A stretch of DNA of 64,000 nucleotides, from positions 62,001 to 126,000 of the forward strand of contig NZ_CAKKMS010000009.1 in the NCBI RefSeq assembly GCF_918698245.1. The letters run 5' to 3'. This document shows, one piece after another, positions 1 to 8,534 of the stretch. This DNA comes from Pedobacter sp. Bi126 (GTDB lineage: Bacteria > Bacteroidota > Bacteroidia > Sphingobacteriales > Sphingobacteriaceae). The position numbers and the translations under genes were made by a program. The notes beneath the pieces are model-generated. The model saw nothing but the letters and a program-made list of their open reading frames with translations. It had not been told where the DNA came from and made no database searches. Positions within the stretch are counted from its first letter, which is position 1. Every line of letters begins with the position of its first letter.

Positions 1-630
1 TCGGATGTTTGGAAATGGGGCGATTCGGTAGGCGGAAACAGCTGGCGTACAACAAATGATATTACAGACAACTGGTCTAACGTTAAAGGCATTGCATTAG
101 CGCAGGATCAGTCTGCAGCCTGGGCTAAACCCGGTAACTGGAACGATGCCGACATGCTGGTTGTAGGACATGTAGGCTGGGGTAACCTTCATCCAAGCTT
201 GCTTAGACCAGACGAGCAGTATCTTCACGTCAGCCTTTGGAGCCTTTTCTCTTCTCCGCTGCTAATTGGTTGCGATATGGAAAAGCTGGATGCCTTTACC
301 CTGAATTTATTGACAAACGACGAAGTGATTGCTGTTAATCAGGATGCGCTTGGCAAACAGGCTACCTGTATTCAGACGATCGGAGATCTGCGCATTTATG
401 CAAAAGAATTGGAGGACGGCAGTCGTGCAGTAGGCTTTTGCAATTTCGGTCTGGAGAAAGTGGATATCGCTTACAAGGATTTAAATAAGCTTGGTATTTC
501 AGGAAAGCAAAAGGTGCGTGATCTTTGGCGTCAGAAAGATATTATAACACTCTATGCGGAAAAAGAGCCTCTTTCGGTGAAGGTTCCGGCGCATGGAGTG
601 ATGCTGTACAAATTTACGCCGGTTAAATAG
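1..630 (+). CDS. Alpha-galactosidase, GH27 family (C-terminal part, cut by window start)
   Basis: The reading frame is open from base 1, so the N-terminus lies outside the window. The visible 209 residues carry the GH27 signature WNDADMLVVG, where the Asp region corresponds to the acid/base segment of the family, followed by SLWSLFSSPLLIGCDM and the NDEVIAVNQDALGKQ segment and then a beta-sandwich C-terminal domain. GH27 enzymes remove terminal alpha-linked galactose with retention. The gene lies 205 bases upstream of the GH59 gene on the same strand and reads as part of the same glycan locus. The signal peptide cannot be seen. Assignment to GH27 is firm; the exact linkage is not readable from sequence. 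Confidence 0.93.
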   Translation, partial: SDVWKWGDSVGGNSWRTTNDITDNWSNVKGIALAQDQSAAWAKPGNWNDADMLVVGHVGWGNLHPSLLRPDEQYLHVSLWSLFSSPLLIGCDMEKLDAFTLNLLTNDEVIAVNQDALGKQATCIQTIGDLRIYAKELEDGSRAVGFCNFGLEKVDIAYKDLNKLGISGKQKVRDLWRQKDIITLYAEKEPLSVKVPAHGVMLYKFTPVK

Positions 631-835
631 CTCGGCCGTGCTTTATGTGGAGCAAAAATTTGATGCATGATAAAAGATAAAAACATGAAACTTAAATTTT
701 CAATCCGTTCATTTTGTACTTATTTACTGCCTTTAGAATAGCAATTGCATAAACTAATCCCGAGCTGGCGACAAGCGTGTGCCAGCTAAAGCAACGCCCA
801 TTAACGGCTATATTTATTTTATCACACACCAATTC

Positions 836-2956
836 ATGAAATCAATTTTTAATTTACTACCGCTAATTCTTCTTTTATTTTTCTTTAAATCTAATGCACA
901 ACAAATCCTGCATCAGGATGCTGTCCAGATGGTGAAACTACAGGGCAATGCCGGGGGGAAGCGTTTCGATGGAATTGGTGTGGTAAATGGGGGAGGCGCT
1001 ACATCGGTACTGCTGAAGGATTATCCCGAACCCCAACGCAGTCAGATTCTCGACTTTCTTTATAAGCCAAAATTTGGAGCTTCCGTAAGCGCACTGCTTG
1101 TTGAGATTCCCGGCGATGGTAATTCAACGCAGGGGTCTATGCCGAGCCATATGCATACGCGTAACGATCTTGATTACGCCCGGGGTTACACCTGGTGGAT
1201 TTTACAGGAAGCCAAAAAGCGCAATCCCGATCTTAGCCTCGATGCTACTGCGTGGAGCGCTCCCAGATGGGTTGGAAATGGAAATTTTTGGTCGCAGGAT
1301 GCAGCCGACTATTACGTTAAATGGCTTCAGGGGCTTCGTAAAGTTTATGGCCTTGAATTAGATGCCATTGGCTGCCGCAATGAAAAGGGATCTGACTACA
1401 ATTTTGCGAAGACACTCCGTTCTACCCTTAATGCCAATGGCTTTGAAAAAATTAAGCTTCATGGGTTTGATCTCTGGTGGAAAGACAAACTAGACTTCGT
1501 TAAGGACCTGTCTAAAGATGAGCAGCTTCGCAACTCCATAGATATTATCAGTGCTCACACATTTTATGAAGGAGATACCGCTTCCCAACAAGTTCAGGAA
1601 ATGGCTCGGAAACTTGATAAACCTATCTGGAACACCGAGGATCATGTTTATAAGAAAGGCTTCGATTGCCTGATCAGTATTGTGGAGTGTTTCAACCGGA
1701 ACTTTATTCAAAGCGGTGCTACCAAGATAATGAATTGGTATGATATTGCAGGCGTTTATCCTATCGAGCCATATTCGGAAGATCCTGCTGCTGTACTGGC
1801 GCAGTCGCCATGGAGTGGGCACTACCAGGTACGTGAGGCTTTGTGGGGTTATGCACATTATGGGCAATTCTCGAAAGTTGGATGGCAATACCTGAATGGG
1901 GGTAGTGTTAAGCTTAAAGGTGGTGGGACTTTAGTAACCTTAAAGTCGCCTGAAAAGGACTACAGCATCATTATCGAAACAAAAAACGCAAAAGCTCCAC
2001 AACAAATCCGTTTTCAGATCAGCGAGGGGTTGTCTCTAAAACAACTTTGCGTATGGCGTAGTAACGAGAAGGAGCATTTTGTACAGCAAGCTGATATAAA
2101 ACCAACAAAGGGCACATTTACGCTTACCTTAGCGCCCAATTCAGTTTACTCTCTTTCTACCACTAGAGGGCAACAGAAAGGAAACTTTGTTAATATTCCC
2201 GATGCAAAGCCTTTCCCATTTCCATATTATGAAACATTTGAGCAATATTCCTCGCCTAAAGCATGGGGGTATTTACCACGTTATACTGCTGATATTGTCG
2301 ATGCGTTTGAAATCACTGAACGCCCGGATAAAAAAGGCAAGTGCCTGCGCCAGGTTGTTCCCGAGGGAACCAACTCCTGGGCACCAGATTGGCGGCCTTA
2401 CAGTATTTTAGGCGATGCGCAGTGGAAGGACTATGAAGTAAGCGCTGATGTTTATCTAAATGCAGGCGATAATGCCGGGGTTATGGGCAGGGTAAACCAC
2501 GTTGGTACTGGGTATGGATTTATTCCAAAAGGCTATTACCTAAAGCTTGAAGATAATGGCAAATGCAGCATAATTGTAACCAGGGGAAAAGAAGATAAAA
2601 AGGAACTTACCGGAGATGCTGAACAACAAGCAATTATCAAAAAACAAAACGATGAAAGCGCAGGTGGAGAAAAGGTGCTTGGTGAAATACAACTTTCAAA
2701 TATCACCCACAGCCAATGGCATAACCTGAAACTCCAATTCGAAGGATCTATTATCAGCGCATTCGTTGATGAAAAGCAGGTATTACAAGTAACAGATAGT
2801 TTGTACACCCAAGGAATGGCAGGACTGATTGCGGGTGACGGAAAAAAGCTCAGTACACCTTTTTACGATAATTTATTGATCAAGGGCAAAAATGCTCCTG
2901 TGCCGAAACCTTCTCTTGCAGCACCAGGACAACTGCCGATCTATATCGTTAAATAA
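836..2956 (+). CDS. GH59 galactocerebrosidase-like beta-galactosidase, secreted
   Basis: The 706-residue product begins with a signal peptide (hydrophobic run, then SNAQ). I chose the ATG at 836; an in-frame GTG at 779 would place 19 polar residues before the signal. The motifs GIGVVNGGGATSVLL, YPEPQRSQILD and KFGASVSALLVEIPGDGN match animal galactosylceramidase closely. The catalytic acid/base is probably Glu183 (CRNEKG) and the nucleophile Glu268 (IWNTED). After the TIM barrel comes a lectin-like beta-sandwich (about residues 460-700), as in the GALC fold. GH59 enzymes hydrolyse terminal beta-galactosides. In a bacterial glycan locus the substrate is more likely galactan or arabinogalactan than a glycolipid; that is inference. 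It is followed by two GH43 genes and a GH127 gene in the same direction. Confidence 0.9.
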   Translation: MKSIFNLLPLILLLFFFKSNAQQILHQDAVQMVKLQGNAGGKRFDGIGVVNGGGATSVLLKDYPEPQRSQILDFLYKPKFGASVSALLVEIPGDGNSTQGSMPSHMHTRNDLDYARGYTWWILQEAKKRNPDLSLDATAWSAPRWVGNGNFWSQDAADYYVKWLQGLRKVYGLELDAIGCRNEKGSDYNFAKTLRSTLNANGFEKIKLHGFDLWWKDKLDFVKDLSKDEQLRNSIDIISAHTFYEGDTASQQVQEMARKLDKPIWNTEDHVYKKGFDCLISIVECFNRNFIQSGATKIMNWYDIAGVYPIEPYSEDPAAVLAQSPWSGHYQVREALWGYAHYGQFSKVGWQYLNGGSVKLKGGGTLVTLKSPEKDYSIIIETKNAKAPQQIRFQISEGLSLKQLCVWRSNEKEHFVQQADIKPTKGTFTLTLAPNSVYSLSTTRGQQKGNFVNIPDAKPFPFPYYETFEQYSSPKAWGYLPRYTADIVDAFEITERPDKKGKCLRQVVPEGTNSWAPDWRPYSILGDAQWKDYEVSADVYLNAGDNAGVMGRVNHVGTGYGFIPKGYYLKLEDNGKCSIIVTRGKEDKKELTGDAEQQAIIKKQNDESAGGEKVLGEIQLSNITHSQWHNLKLQFEGSIISAFVDEKQVLQVTDSLYTQGMAGLIAGDGKKLSTPFYDNLLIKGKNAPVPKPSLAAPGQLPIYIVK

Positions 2957-3163
2957 TGCTGTCGGCGAACAATCCCTTTGGGGCAAGAAGTTACTTCGTT
3001 TCCCCGTCTTGGTAAGCTTATGGACCGGTTTTGTGCGTCTGCTGAGCTTGTTCGCTATGGCCTGATGAAATCCAGGTTTAATGACAAAGAGATTTCTGTG
3101 ATACGATAATTAATTAATTGAAAATAAGCCCTTTAACGGGTATTCGTTAAATAAATAAAAAAC

Positions 3164-4696
3164 ATGTTTAGAAAAAAAGTATTGTTAAGTACAGCTGTTG
3201 TTATGGCTTTTCTGGGAGGCAGAGAATTCGCAAAAGCGCAGACGAATGCAGGTAAACCGAAAATGGTTAAAGAAAACCTGGCAGAAAAATTCGCAAATGT
3301 TTCGCCGAAACTTAGCTCCAATAATGCCAATCCTTTATTAGATTTTATGTTTACGGCCGATCCAACAGCTGTAGAATACAATGGAAGAATTTATGTATAT
3401 GCCACTAATGATCATCAACAGTATGAGCATGTAGGAAAAGATGGGAAAAATTCATACGAGCGGATCCGTACACTGGTGATGATGTCTTCCGATGATATGG
3501 TTAACTGGACTTATCATGGTCTTATCAATACTGCCGAGCTGGCACCATGGAGCCAGAATTCCTGGGCGCCTTCCATTACATCCAGAAAGGAAGCAGATGG
3601 CAAGACACACTTTTATCTGTATTACTCCAATGGTGGTGGTGGCTCAGCCATGCTTACTTCCACTTCTCCTGTTGGCCCCTGGAAAGACCCACTGGGAAAG
3701 AACATAGTCGACCGTTCTGTTCCCGGTGTGGATGTTGATGCTCCATTCGATCCTGGGGTTGTGATTGACGATCAGGGTATAGGCTGGCTGGCTTTTGGGG
3801 CTGGAAAACCTAAAACAAAATACATGCCGGATAATTCCAGAATCGTTAAACTAGGGAAAGATATGATCAGTTTGGCCAGCGATGTTGCTAAAATACCCGC
3901 CCCTTATTTCTTCGAGGCAAGCGACCTTAATTTCATCAACGGCACCTGGGTTTACACCTATAATACAAATTGGGAAGAACGCACAGAATGGCCTTATAGC
4001 AATATCGACAAACCAACCAAATGCAACATGTCATATATGACGAGTAAAACACCCTTAAGTCCGGAGAGCTGGAAGTATCGCGAGAATTACTTTAAGAATA
4101 CTGGCGAGATTAACGTGGGGCCTTTTACAAACAACCACACTCACCTGTTCAAGTTTAAAGGGAAATATTATATTGCTTACCATGCCATGTATTTACAGGA
4201 TTATTTTGGTACCAAGGGTGGTTTTCGTAATGTAGGCATCGAACCAATACAGGTGGATGAAAAGAATGTGAATATCCCCATGGTCAACGCAACTTTTAAA
4301 GGTCCCTCACAACTTAATCCATTAAATCCATTCGTTCTTCAGCAGGCAGAAACCACTGCAGGCACTTCGGGGCAAGTTCAGTTCGAAGCTGTTGGTAACC
4401 CTGGCAATATGGTTGCAAAAGGAAAAGCAGATCAACAATGTATTATGGTGCGGGGAGCCGATTTTAGCAAACAGATTCCTGCCAAATTCGAAGCCAGGGT
4501 GAAAGGAAAAGGCAAAATTGATGTTTATGTAAATAATCTTAAAGGTAGTCCTTTAGTTTCCCTAATATGTGATGAGCAGGAATGGACTACACTTTCAAAG
4601 AAAATGGACCTGAAAATAGATAAAGGAGTAGAGAATATTTATTTGGTGTTTAATGGGGATGGCTTTTTGTTTGATGAATGGAAATTCATTCGTTAA
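3164..4696 (+). CDS. GH43 glycosidase with C-terminal CBM6-like domain, secreted
   Basis: The 510-residue product has a signal peptide ending near KAQT. The five-bladed propeller of GH43 starts with TADPTAVEYNGRIYVYATND, whose Asp is the likely general base. The pKa-modulating Asp is in VDAPFDPGVVIDDQG and the general acid Glu in PYFFEASDLNF. From about residue 385 (QQAETTAGTSG) to the end (FLFDEWKFIR) there is a CBM6-type beta-sandwich. The family contains arabinofuranosidases, xylosidases and exo-galactanases; I cannot choose between them by eye. The gene sits 207 bases after the GH59 gene and 48 bases before a second GH43 gene, so co-transcription with the latter is likely. Confidence 0.9.
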   Translation: MFRKKVLLSTAVVMAFLGGREFAKAQTNAGKPKMVKENLAEKFANVSPKLSSNNANPLLDFMFTADPTAVEYNGRIYVYATNDHQQYEHVGKDGKNSYERIRTLVMMSSDDMVNWTYHGLINTAELAPWSQNSWAPSITSRKEADGKTHFYLYYSNGGGGSAMLTSTSPVGPWKDPLGKNIVDRSVPGVDVDAPFDPGVVIDDQGIGWLAFGAGKPKTKYMPDNSRIVKLGKDMISLASDVAKIPAPYFFEASDLNFINGTWVYTYNTNWEERTEWPYSNIDKPTKCNMSYMTSKTPLSPESWKYRENYFKNTGEINVGPFTNNHTHLFKFKGKYYIAYHAMYLQDYFGTKGGFRNVGIEPIQVDEKNVNIPMVNATFKGPSQLNPLNPFVLQQAETTAGTSGQVQFEAVGNPGNMVAKGKADQQCIMVRGADFSKQIPAKFEARVKGKGKIDVYVNNLKGSPLVSLICDEQEWTTLSKKMDLKIDKGVENIYLVFNGDGFLFDEWKFIR

Positions 4697-4744
4697 TTCC
4701 GGTTGCAGGCTTATTAATGCTAATTACAATTAAATCGGTAAAGA

Positions 4745-6379
4745 ATGAAAAACCCAAATGAAAATATGAAAAAAGCGGTTTACAGGTTATGCATAATAGC
4801 CTTAATTGTGACCCTTATGGTACCGTGTTTATACGCACAAAAAGCCAAAAATCCCATTATTTATGCAGATGTACCGGATATTTCAATAGTACGTGTAGGC
4901 AATAACTATTACATGAGCAGTACAACGATGCACATGAGCCCCGGTGTACCCATTATGAAATCGACAGATCTTGTCAACTGGAAAATTATCAATTATGCCC
5001 ATGATGCTTTGGCAGATGTGCCGGCGCTAAATTTGACAGAAGGAAAAAACGCCTATAGTAAAGGCACCTGGGCAAGTAGTTTACGCTATCACAAGGGGAT
5101 GTATTATGTAAGTACTTTTGCACAAACCACAGGTGAAACGTATATTTTTAAAACGAAAGATATAGAAAAAGGAAATTGGGAACGAATTTCTTTTAAGCCA
5201 GCGTATCATGACCATTCCTTGTTTTTTGATGATGACGGCAAGGTATATTTAATTTATGATGCAGAAAGACTAAAAATTGTTGAATTAAATGACGATCTAA
5301 CAGAAGTTAAACAAGGCGTTCCGGAGCGGGTGCTCATCGAGCACGCCAGTGCACCAACAGGCAAAGAAGTAGGTCTTGGAGCTGAAGGATCTCAATTATT
5401 TAAAGTAAAAGGCAAATATTATTTATTTAATATTTGCGCACCACGCGGTGGAATGCGAACTGTACTTATACATAGGGCAGATCATATCAACGGCCCTTGG
5501 GAAGGAAAAGTTGGCTTACAGGATAGAGGAATTGCTCAAGGCGGACTGATCAACACGCCCGATGGGCGTTGGTTCTCTTATCTTTTCCGCGATTATGCTG
5601 CTGTTGGCCGCGTTCCTTATCTCGTTCCTGTCAAATGGGAAGATGGCTGGCCTGTATTAGCAGAAAATGGTAAAGTCCCAGACCAGCTAGACCTGCCGGC
5701 CAGTAGAGGTTTAATCCCTGGTATTGTGGCTTCTGATGAGTTTACCCGTAAAAAAGGCGAACCTGCTTTGCCGCTGGCTTGGCAATGGAACCATAACCCT
5801 GATAATAGCTTGTGGTCTGTAACTGAAAGAAAAGGATTTCTGCGCCTCAAAACAGGAAGAATCGACACTGATTTTTTTCAGGCCAGGAATACACTTACAC
5901 AACGCACTATTGGTCCAACCAGCTCAGCTTCTGTTGCTCTTGATGTTTCCAAAATGAAAGACGGCGATTTTGCCGGACTTTCAGCTTTCCAAAAAGAGTA
6001 TGGATCAGTAGGCGTTAAAATTGATGCGGGTCAAAAATCGATAGTAATGATCACTACCGGTCATGATAAGCCTGTCGAAGTAACCCGGATTCCATTGAAT
6101 CAGGACCAAATTTACTTTAGAATCGATTGCGATTTTACCGGAAAAAACGATGAAGCCAATAACCTTTACGCGCTTAACGGGAAAGATGAAGCGAGTTTCT
6201 TTTACAGTCTTGATGGAAAAGTTTGGAAAGCAATAGGGCGACCTTTGAAGATGAAATACGACATTCCACATTTCATGGGCTATCGTTTTGCTTTGTTTAA
6301 TTATGCTACAAAAAATATAGGGGGCGCGGCCGACTTTGACTTTTTTCGTATAACGGATTCTATCTCCACAGAAAAATAA
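4745..6379 (+). CDS. GH43 beta-xylosidase/alpha-L-arabinofuranosidase (subfamily 12-like), secreted
   Basis: The 544-residue product has a signal peptide ending at PCLYAQ. An internal ATG at 4769 gives a shorter and more typical signal, so the true start may be 24 bases downstream. NPIIYADVPDISIVRVGNNYYMSS contains the general-base Asp, HDHSLFFDDDGKVYLIYD the second Asp, and GLGAEGSQLFKVKGKYYL the catalytic Glu. A concanavalin-like C-terminal domain (about residues 320-540, ending GGAADFDFFRI) is typical of the two-domain beta-xylosidase type. Members release xylose or arabinose from oligosaccharides. It is 32 bases upstream of the GH127 gene, which supports an operon. The subfamily is by resemblance only. 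Confidence 0.9.
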   Translation: MKNPNENMKKAVYRLCIIALIVTLMVPCLYAQKAKNPIIYADVPDISIVRVGNNYYMSSTTMHMSPGVPIMKSTDLVNWKIINYAHDALADVPALNLTEGKNAYSKGTWASSLRYHKGMYYVSTFAQTTGETYIFKTKDIEKGNWERISFKPAYHDHSLFFDDDGKVYLIYDAERLKIVELNDDLTEVKQGVPERVLIEHASAPTGKEVGLGAEGSQLFKVKGKYYLFNICAPRGGMRTVLIHRADHINGPWEGKVGLQDRGIAQGGLINTPDGRWFSYLFRDYAAVGRVPYLVPVKWEDGWPVLAENGKVPDQLDLPASRGLIPGIVASDEFTRKKGEPALPLAWQWNHNPDNSLWSVTERKGFLRLKTGRIDTDFFQARNTLTQRTIGPTSSASVALDVSKMKDGDFAGLSAFQKEYGSVGVKIDAGQKSIVMITTGHDKPVEVTRIPLNQDQIYFRIDCDFTGKNDEANNLYALNGKDEASFFYSLDGKVWKAIGRPLKMKYDIPHFMGYRFALFNYATKNIGGAADFDFFRITDSISTEK

Positions 6380-6411
6380 AGTTTCTCCAATATTATAGAC
6401 TGTAAATAATT

Positions 6412-8340
6412 ATGAACCAAATATTAGGAGAAACGATAGCTGGCAGAACCTTAGGTTATCTGTTTAAGGATGGTTTGCGGAGGAATAATCCCCGTTGCTA
6501 CAGCTGTTTAAGTGGTAAAAGTTTAGCCATATTGTTTTTGCTTTTGGTAAACTGCACGCTGGGAAATGCTCAAAGTAGGGCTAAGCTCACCGCTTTCCAG
6601 GCAAAGGATGTAAAATTAAATGCGTCTTGGATCCTCGAAAGGGAGGCCTTAAATACCACTTATATTGGTTCTCTGGATGCCGATCGATTGCTTCATAATT
6701 TTAGGATAAATGCCGGACTTCCATCTACGGCAAAGGCGTTAGAGGGTTGGGAAAGTCCTAACGTCGGCTTACGTGGTCATTTTGTTGGCCACTACCTTTC
6801 GGCTGTCTCGATGTTGGTTGAAAGGTATCAAGAGCCCATCCTCTCCAAAAGGCTCGAATATATGGTCACTGAGCTTGCCAAATGCCAGCAAGCCCTTGGC
6901 AGGGGGTATCTCAGCGCATTTCCCGAATCTGATTTTGAGAAACTGGAGACAAAATTTACTGGAGTCTGGGCTCCTTATTATACTTATCATAAAGTGATGC
7001 AGGGACTTTTAGATGTTTACACACGCACTGGTAACCAAAAAGCACTGGAGATCGTTAATGGTATGGCAGGATACGTAAAATTCAGGATGTCAAAGCTTGA
7101 TAATCAAACCATTGAAAGAATGCTTTATACCGTAGCGGCAAACCCCGAAAATGAACCTGGGGCAATGAATGAGGTATTATACAAATTATATAAGATTACA
7201 AAGAATCCAATGCATTTTGAGCTTGCAAAGCTATTTGACAGGGATTGGTTTCTGCAGCCGCTTTCTAAAAATCATGACATTCTTAGCGACCTGCATGCCA
7301 ATACCCATTTGGTTTTGGTTAATGGCTTTGCTCAACGGTATATGCTCACCGGTGAGCAAGCATATCATGATGCGGTAGTGAATTTTTGGAATATTCTTGA
7401 ACATGACCATACTTATGTCAATGGATCAAGTAGTGGTCCGCGCCCAAATGTAACTACGCCAACCTCGCTCTCTGCAGAGCACTGGGGGCTGCCGGGGCAC
7501 CTGAGCAACACAATGACGAAAGAGATTGCTGAATCATGCGTTATCCATAATACCCAAAAGCTTACTGCTGAGCTGTTCGAGTGGACAGGAAAGTCAACGT
7601 ACGCCGATGCTTATATGAATGCTTTTTATAATGCAGTACTGCCTACGCAGAATGATCAGAATGGGACTTGTGTTTATCACCTTCCGCTTGGCTCACCAAG
7701 AACCAAGGCTTTTTTAAAGGAAAACGATTTTCGTTGCTGTAATGGAACGGCAATAGAAGCATTTGCAGGCCTCAATTCCAATATTTATTTCAGGGATTCA
7801 TCAGGCCTTTGGATCAATCAATATATCCCTTCCCAGCTCAACTGGCGTGAAAAAAAGCTTATCCTTTACCAAACAGGTAATTTTCCCAAAGACAAGGAGG
7901 TTTTATTTTCTTTTTCAGCTGAAAAGGATATTCGGTTAGCCGTTAACTTATTTGTTCCCTCATGGGCAAATGGGCTGAAGATTTATGTGAATGGGCGCTT
8001 GCAATCCCAAACTGCTGTTCCCAATTCTTTTGTGCGACTGGATAGGATATGGAGAAACAAGGATCAGATTAAATTGGTATTTGATTATCGCTTTAGAATT
8101 GAGCGCATGCAGGATGACATCAACAAAGTTGCTTTTTTTTATGGGCCTACATTGTTGGCTTTTGATACGGATACCGAGCTCGCATTGAGGAGCAAACCTG
8201 AGCAATTATTAACAAACCTATCCGTAATTGATTCTGGATCTTTCCAATTGAAGGATGGTAAGCATGTTTATACACTACATCCTTTTTATGGCATAAGCAA
8301 TACACCCTATGGTGTTTATGGATCGATCAGGGAATACTAG
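6412..8340 (+). CDS. GH127 (DUF1680) beta-L-arabinofuranosidase-like enzyme, secreted
   Basis: The 642-residue product has a signal segment (SLAILFLLLVNCTLGNAQ) that begins only near residue 36, so the annotated ATG may be upstream of the real start. GHFVGHYLSAVSMLVERY and the long alpha/alpha barrel match the DUF1680 family. GH127 uses a zinc-bound cysteine nucleophile. The expected ligands are visible as Glu374-Ser-Cys376 (AESCVIHN) and Cys442-Cys443 (FRCCNGT), with Cys442 at the nucleophile position. The C-terminal beta-sandwich includes VPSWANGLKIYVNG. The family removes beta-linked L-arabinofuranose from plant glycans. It is the last enzyme gene before the hybrid regulator. Confidence 0.92.
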   Translation: MNQILGETIAGRTLGYLFKDGLRRNNPRCYSCLSGKSLAILFLLLVNCTLGNAQSRAKLTAFQAKDVKLNASWILEREALNTTYIGSLDADRLLHNFRINAGLPSTAKALEGWESPNVGLRGHFVGHYLSAVSMLVERYQEPILSKRLEYMVTELAKCQQALGRGYLSAFPESDFEKLETKFTGVWAPYYTYHKVMQGLLDVYTRTGNQKALEIVNGMAGYVKFRMSKLDNQTIERMLYTVAANPENEPGAMNEVLYKLYKITKNPMHFELAKLFDRDWFLQPLSKNHDILSDLHANTHLVLVNGFAQRYMLTGEQAYHDAVVNFWNILEHDHTYVNGSSSGPRPNVTTPTSLSAEHWGLPGHLSNTMTKEIAESCVIHNTQKLTAELFEWTGKSTYADAYMNAFYNAVLPTQNDQNGTCVYHLPLGSPRTKAFLKENDFRCCNGTAIEAFAGLNSNIYFRDSSGLWINQYIPSQLNWREKKLILYQTGNFPKDKEVLFSFSAEKDIRLAVNLFVPSWANGLKIYVNGRLQSQTAVPNSFVRLDRIWRNKDQIKLVFDYRFRIERMQDDINKVAFFYGPTLLAFDTDTELALRSKPEQLLTNLSVIDSGSFQLKDGKHVYTLHPFYGISNTPYGVYGSIREY

Positions 8341-8433
8341 ATTATTTAATTGTTAGTGATTTAGGAATCTTTATGCATGCTGCTTACCTATAATTTTCGT
8401 GTTTTATTAAAAAATATCAAAATATAAGCGTAG

Positions 8434-8474
8434 TTTGGTTATGTCAATATTAAACAGCCGTTTTTGTAACCAAA
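8434..8474. promoter_or_regulatory. Inverted repeat upstream of hybrid regulator gene
   Basis: TTTGGTTA (8434-8441) and TAACCAAA (8467-8474) are perfect 8-base inverted arms separated by 25 bases. They end 60 bases before the start of the hybrid two-component gene. The spacing, about three helical turns centre to centre, suits a dimeric regulator or a looped site. No function is proven; chance occurrence in AT-rich DNA is possible. Confidence 0.35.
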
Positions 8475-8534
8475 TTTTGTTTTCAAATTAATTATTTGAA
8501 GGTGATGATGCTTCTGTATTGAGTAGAAAAATAT

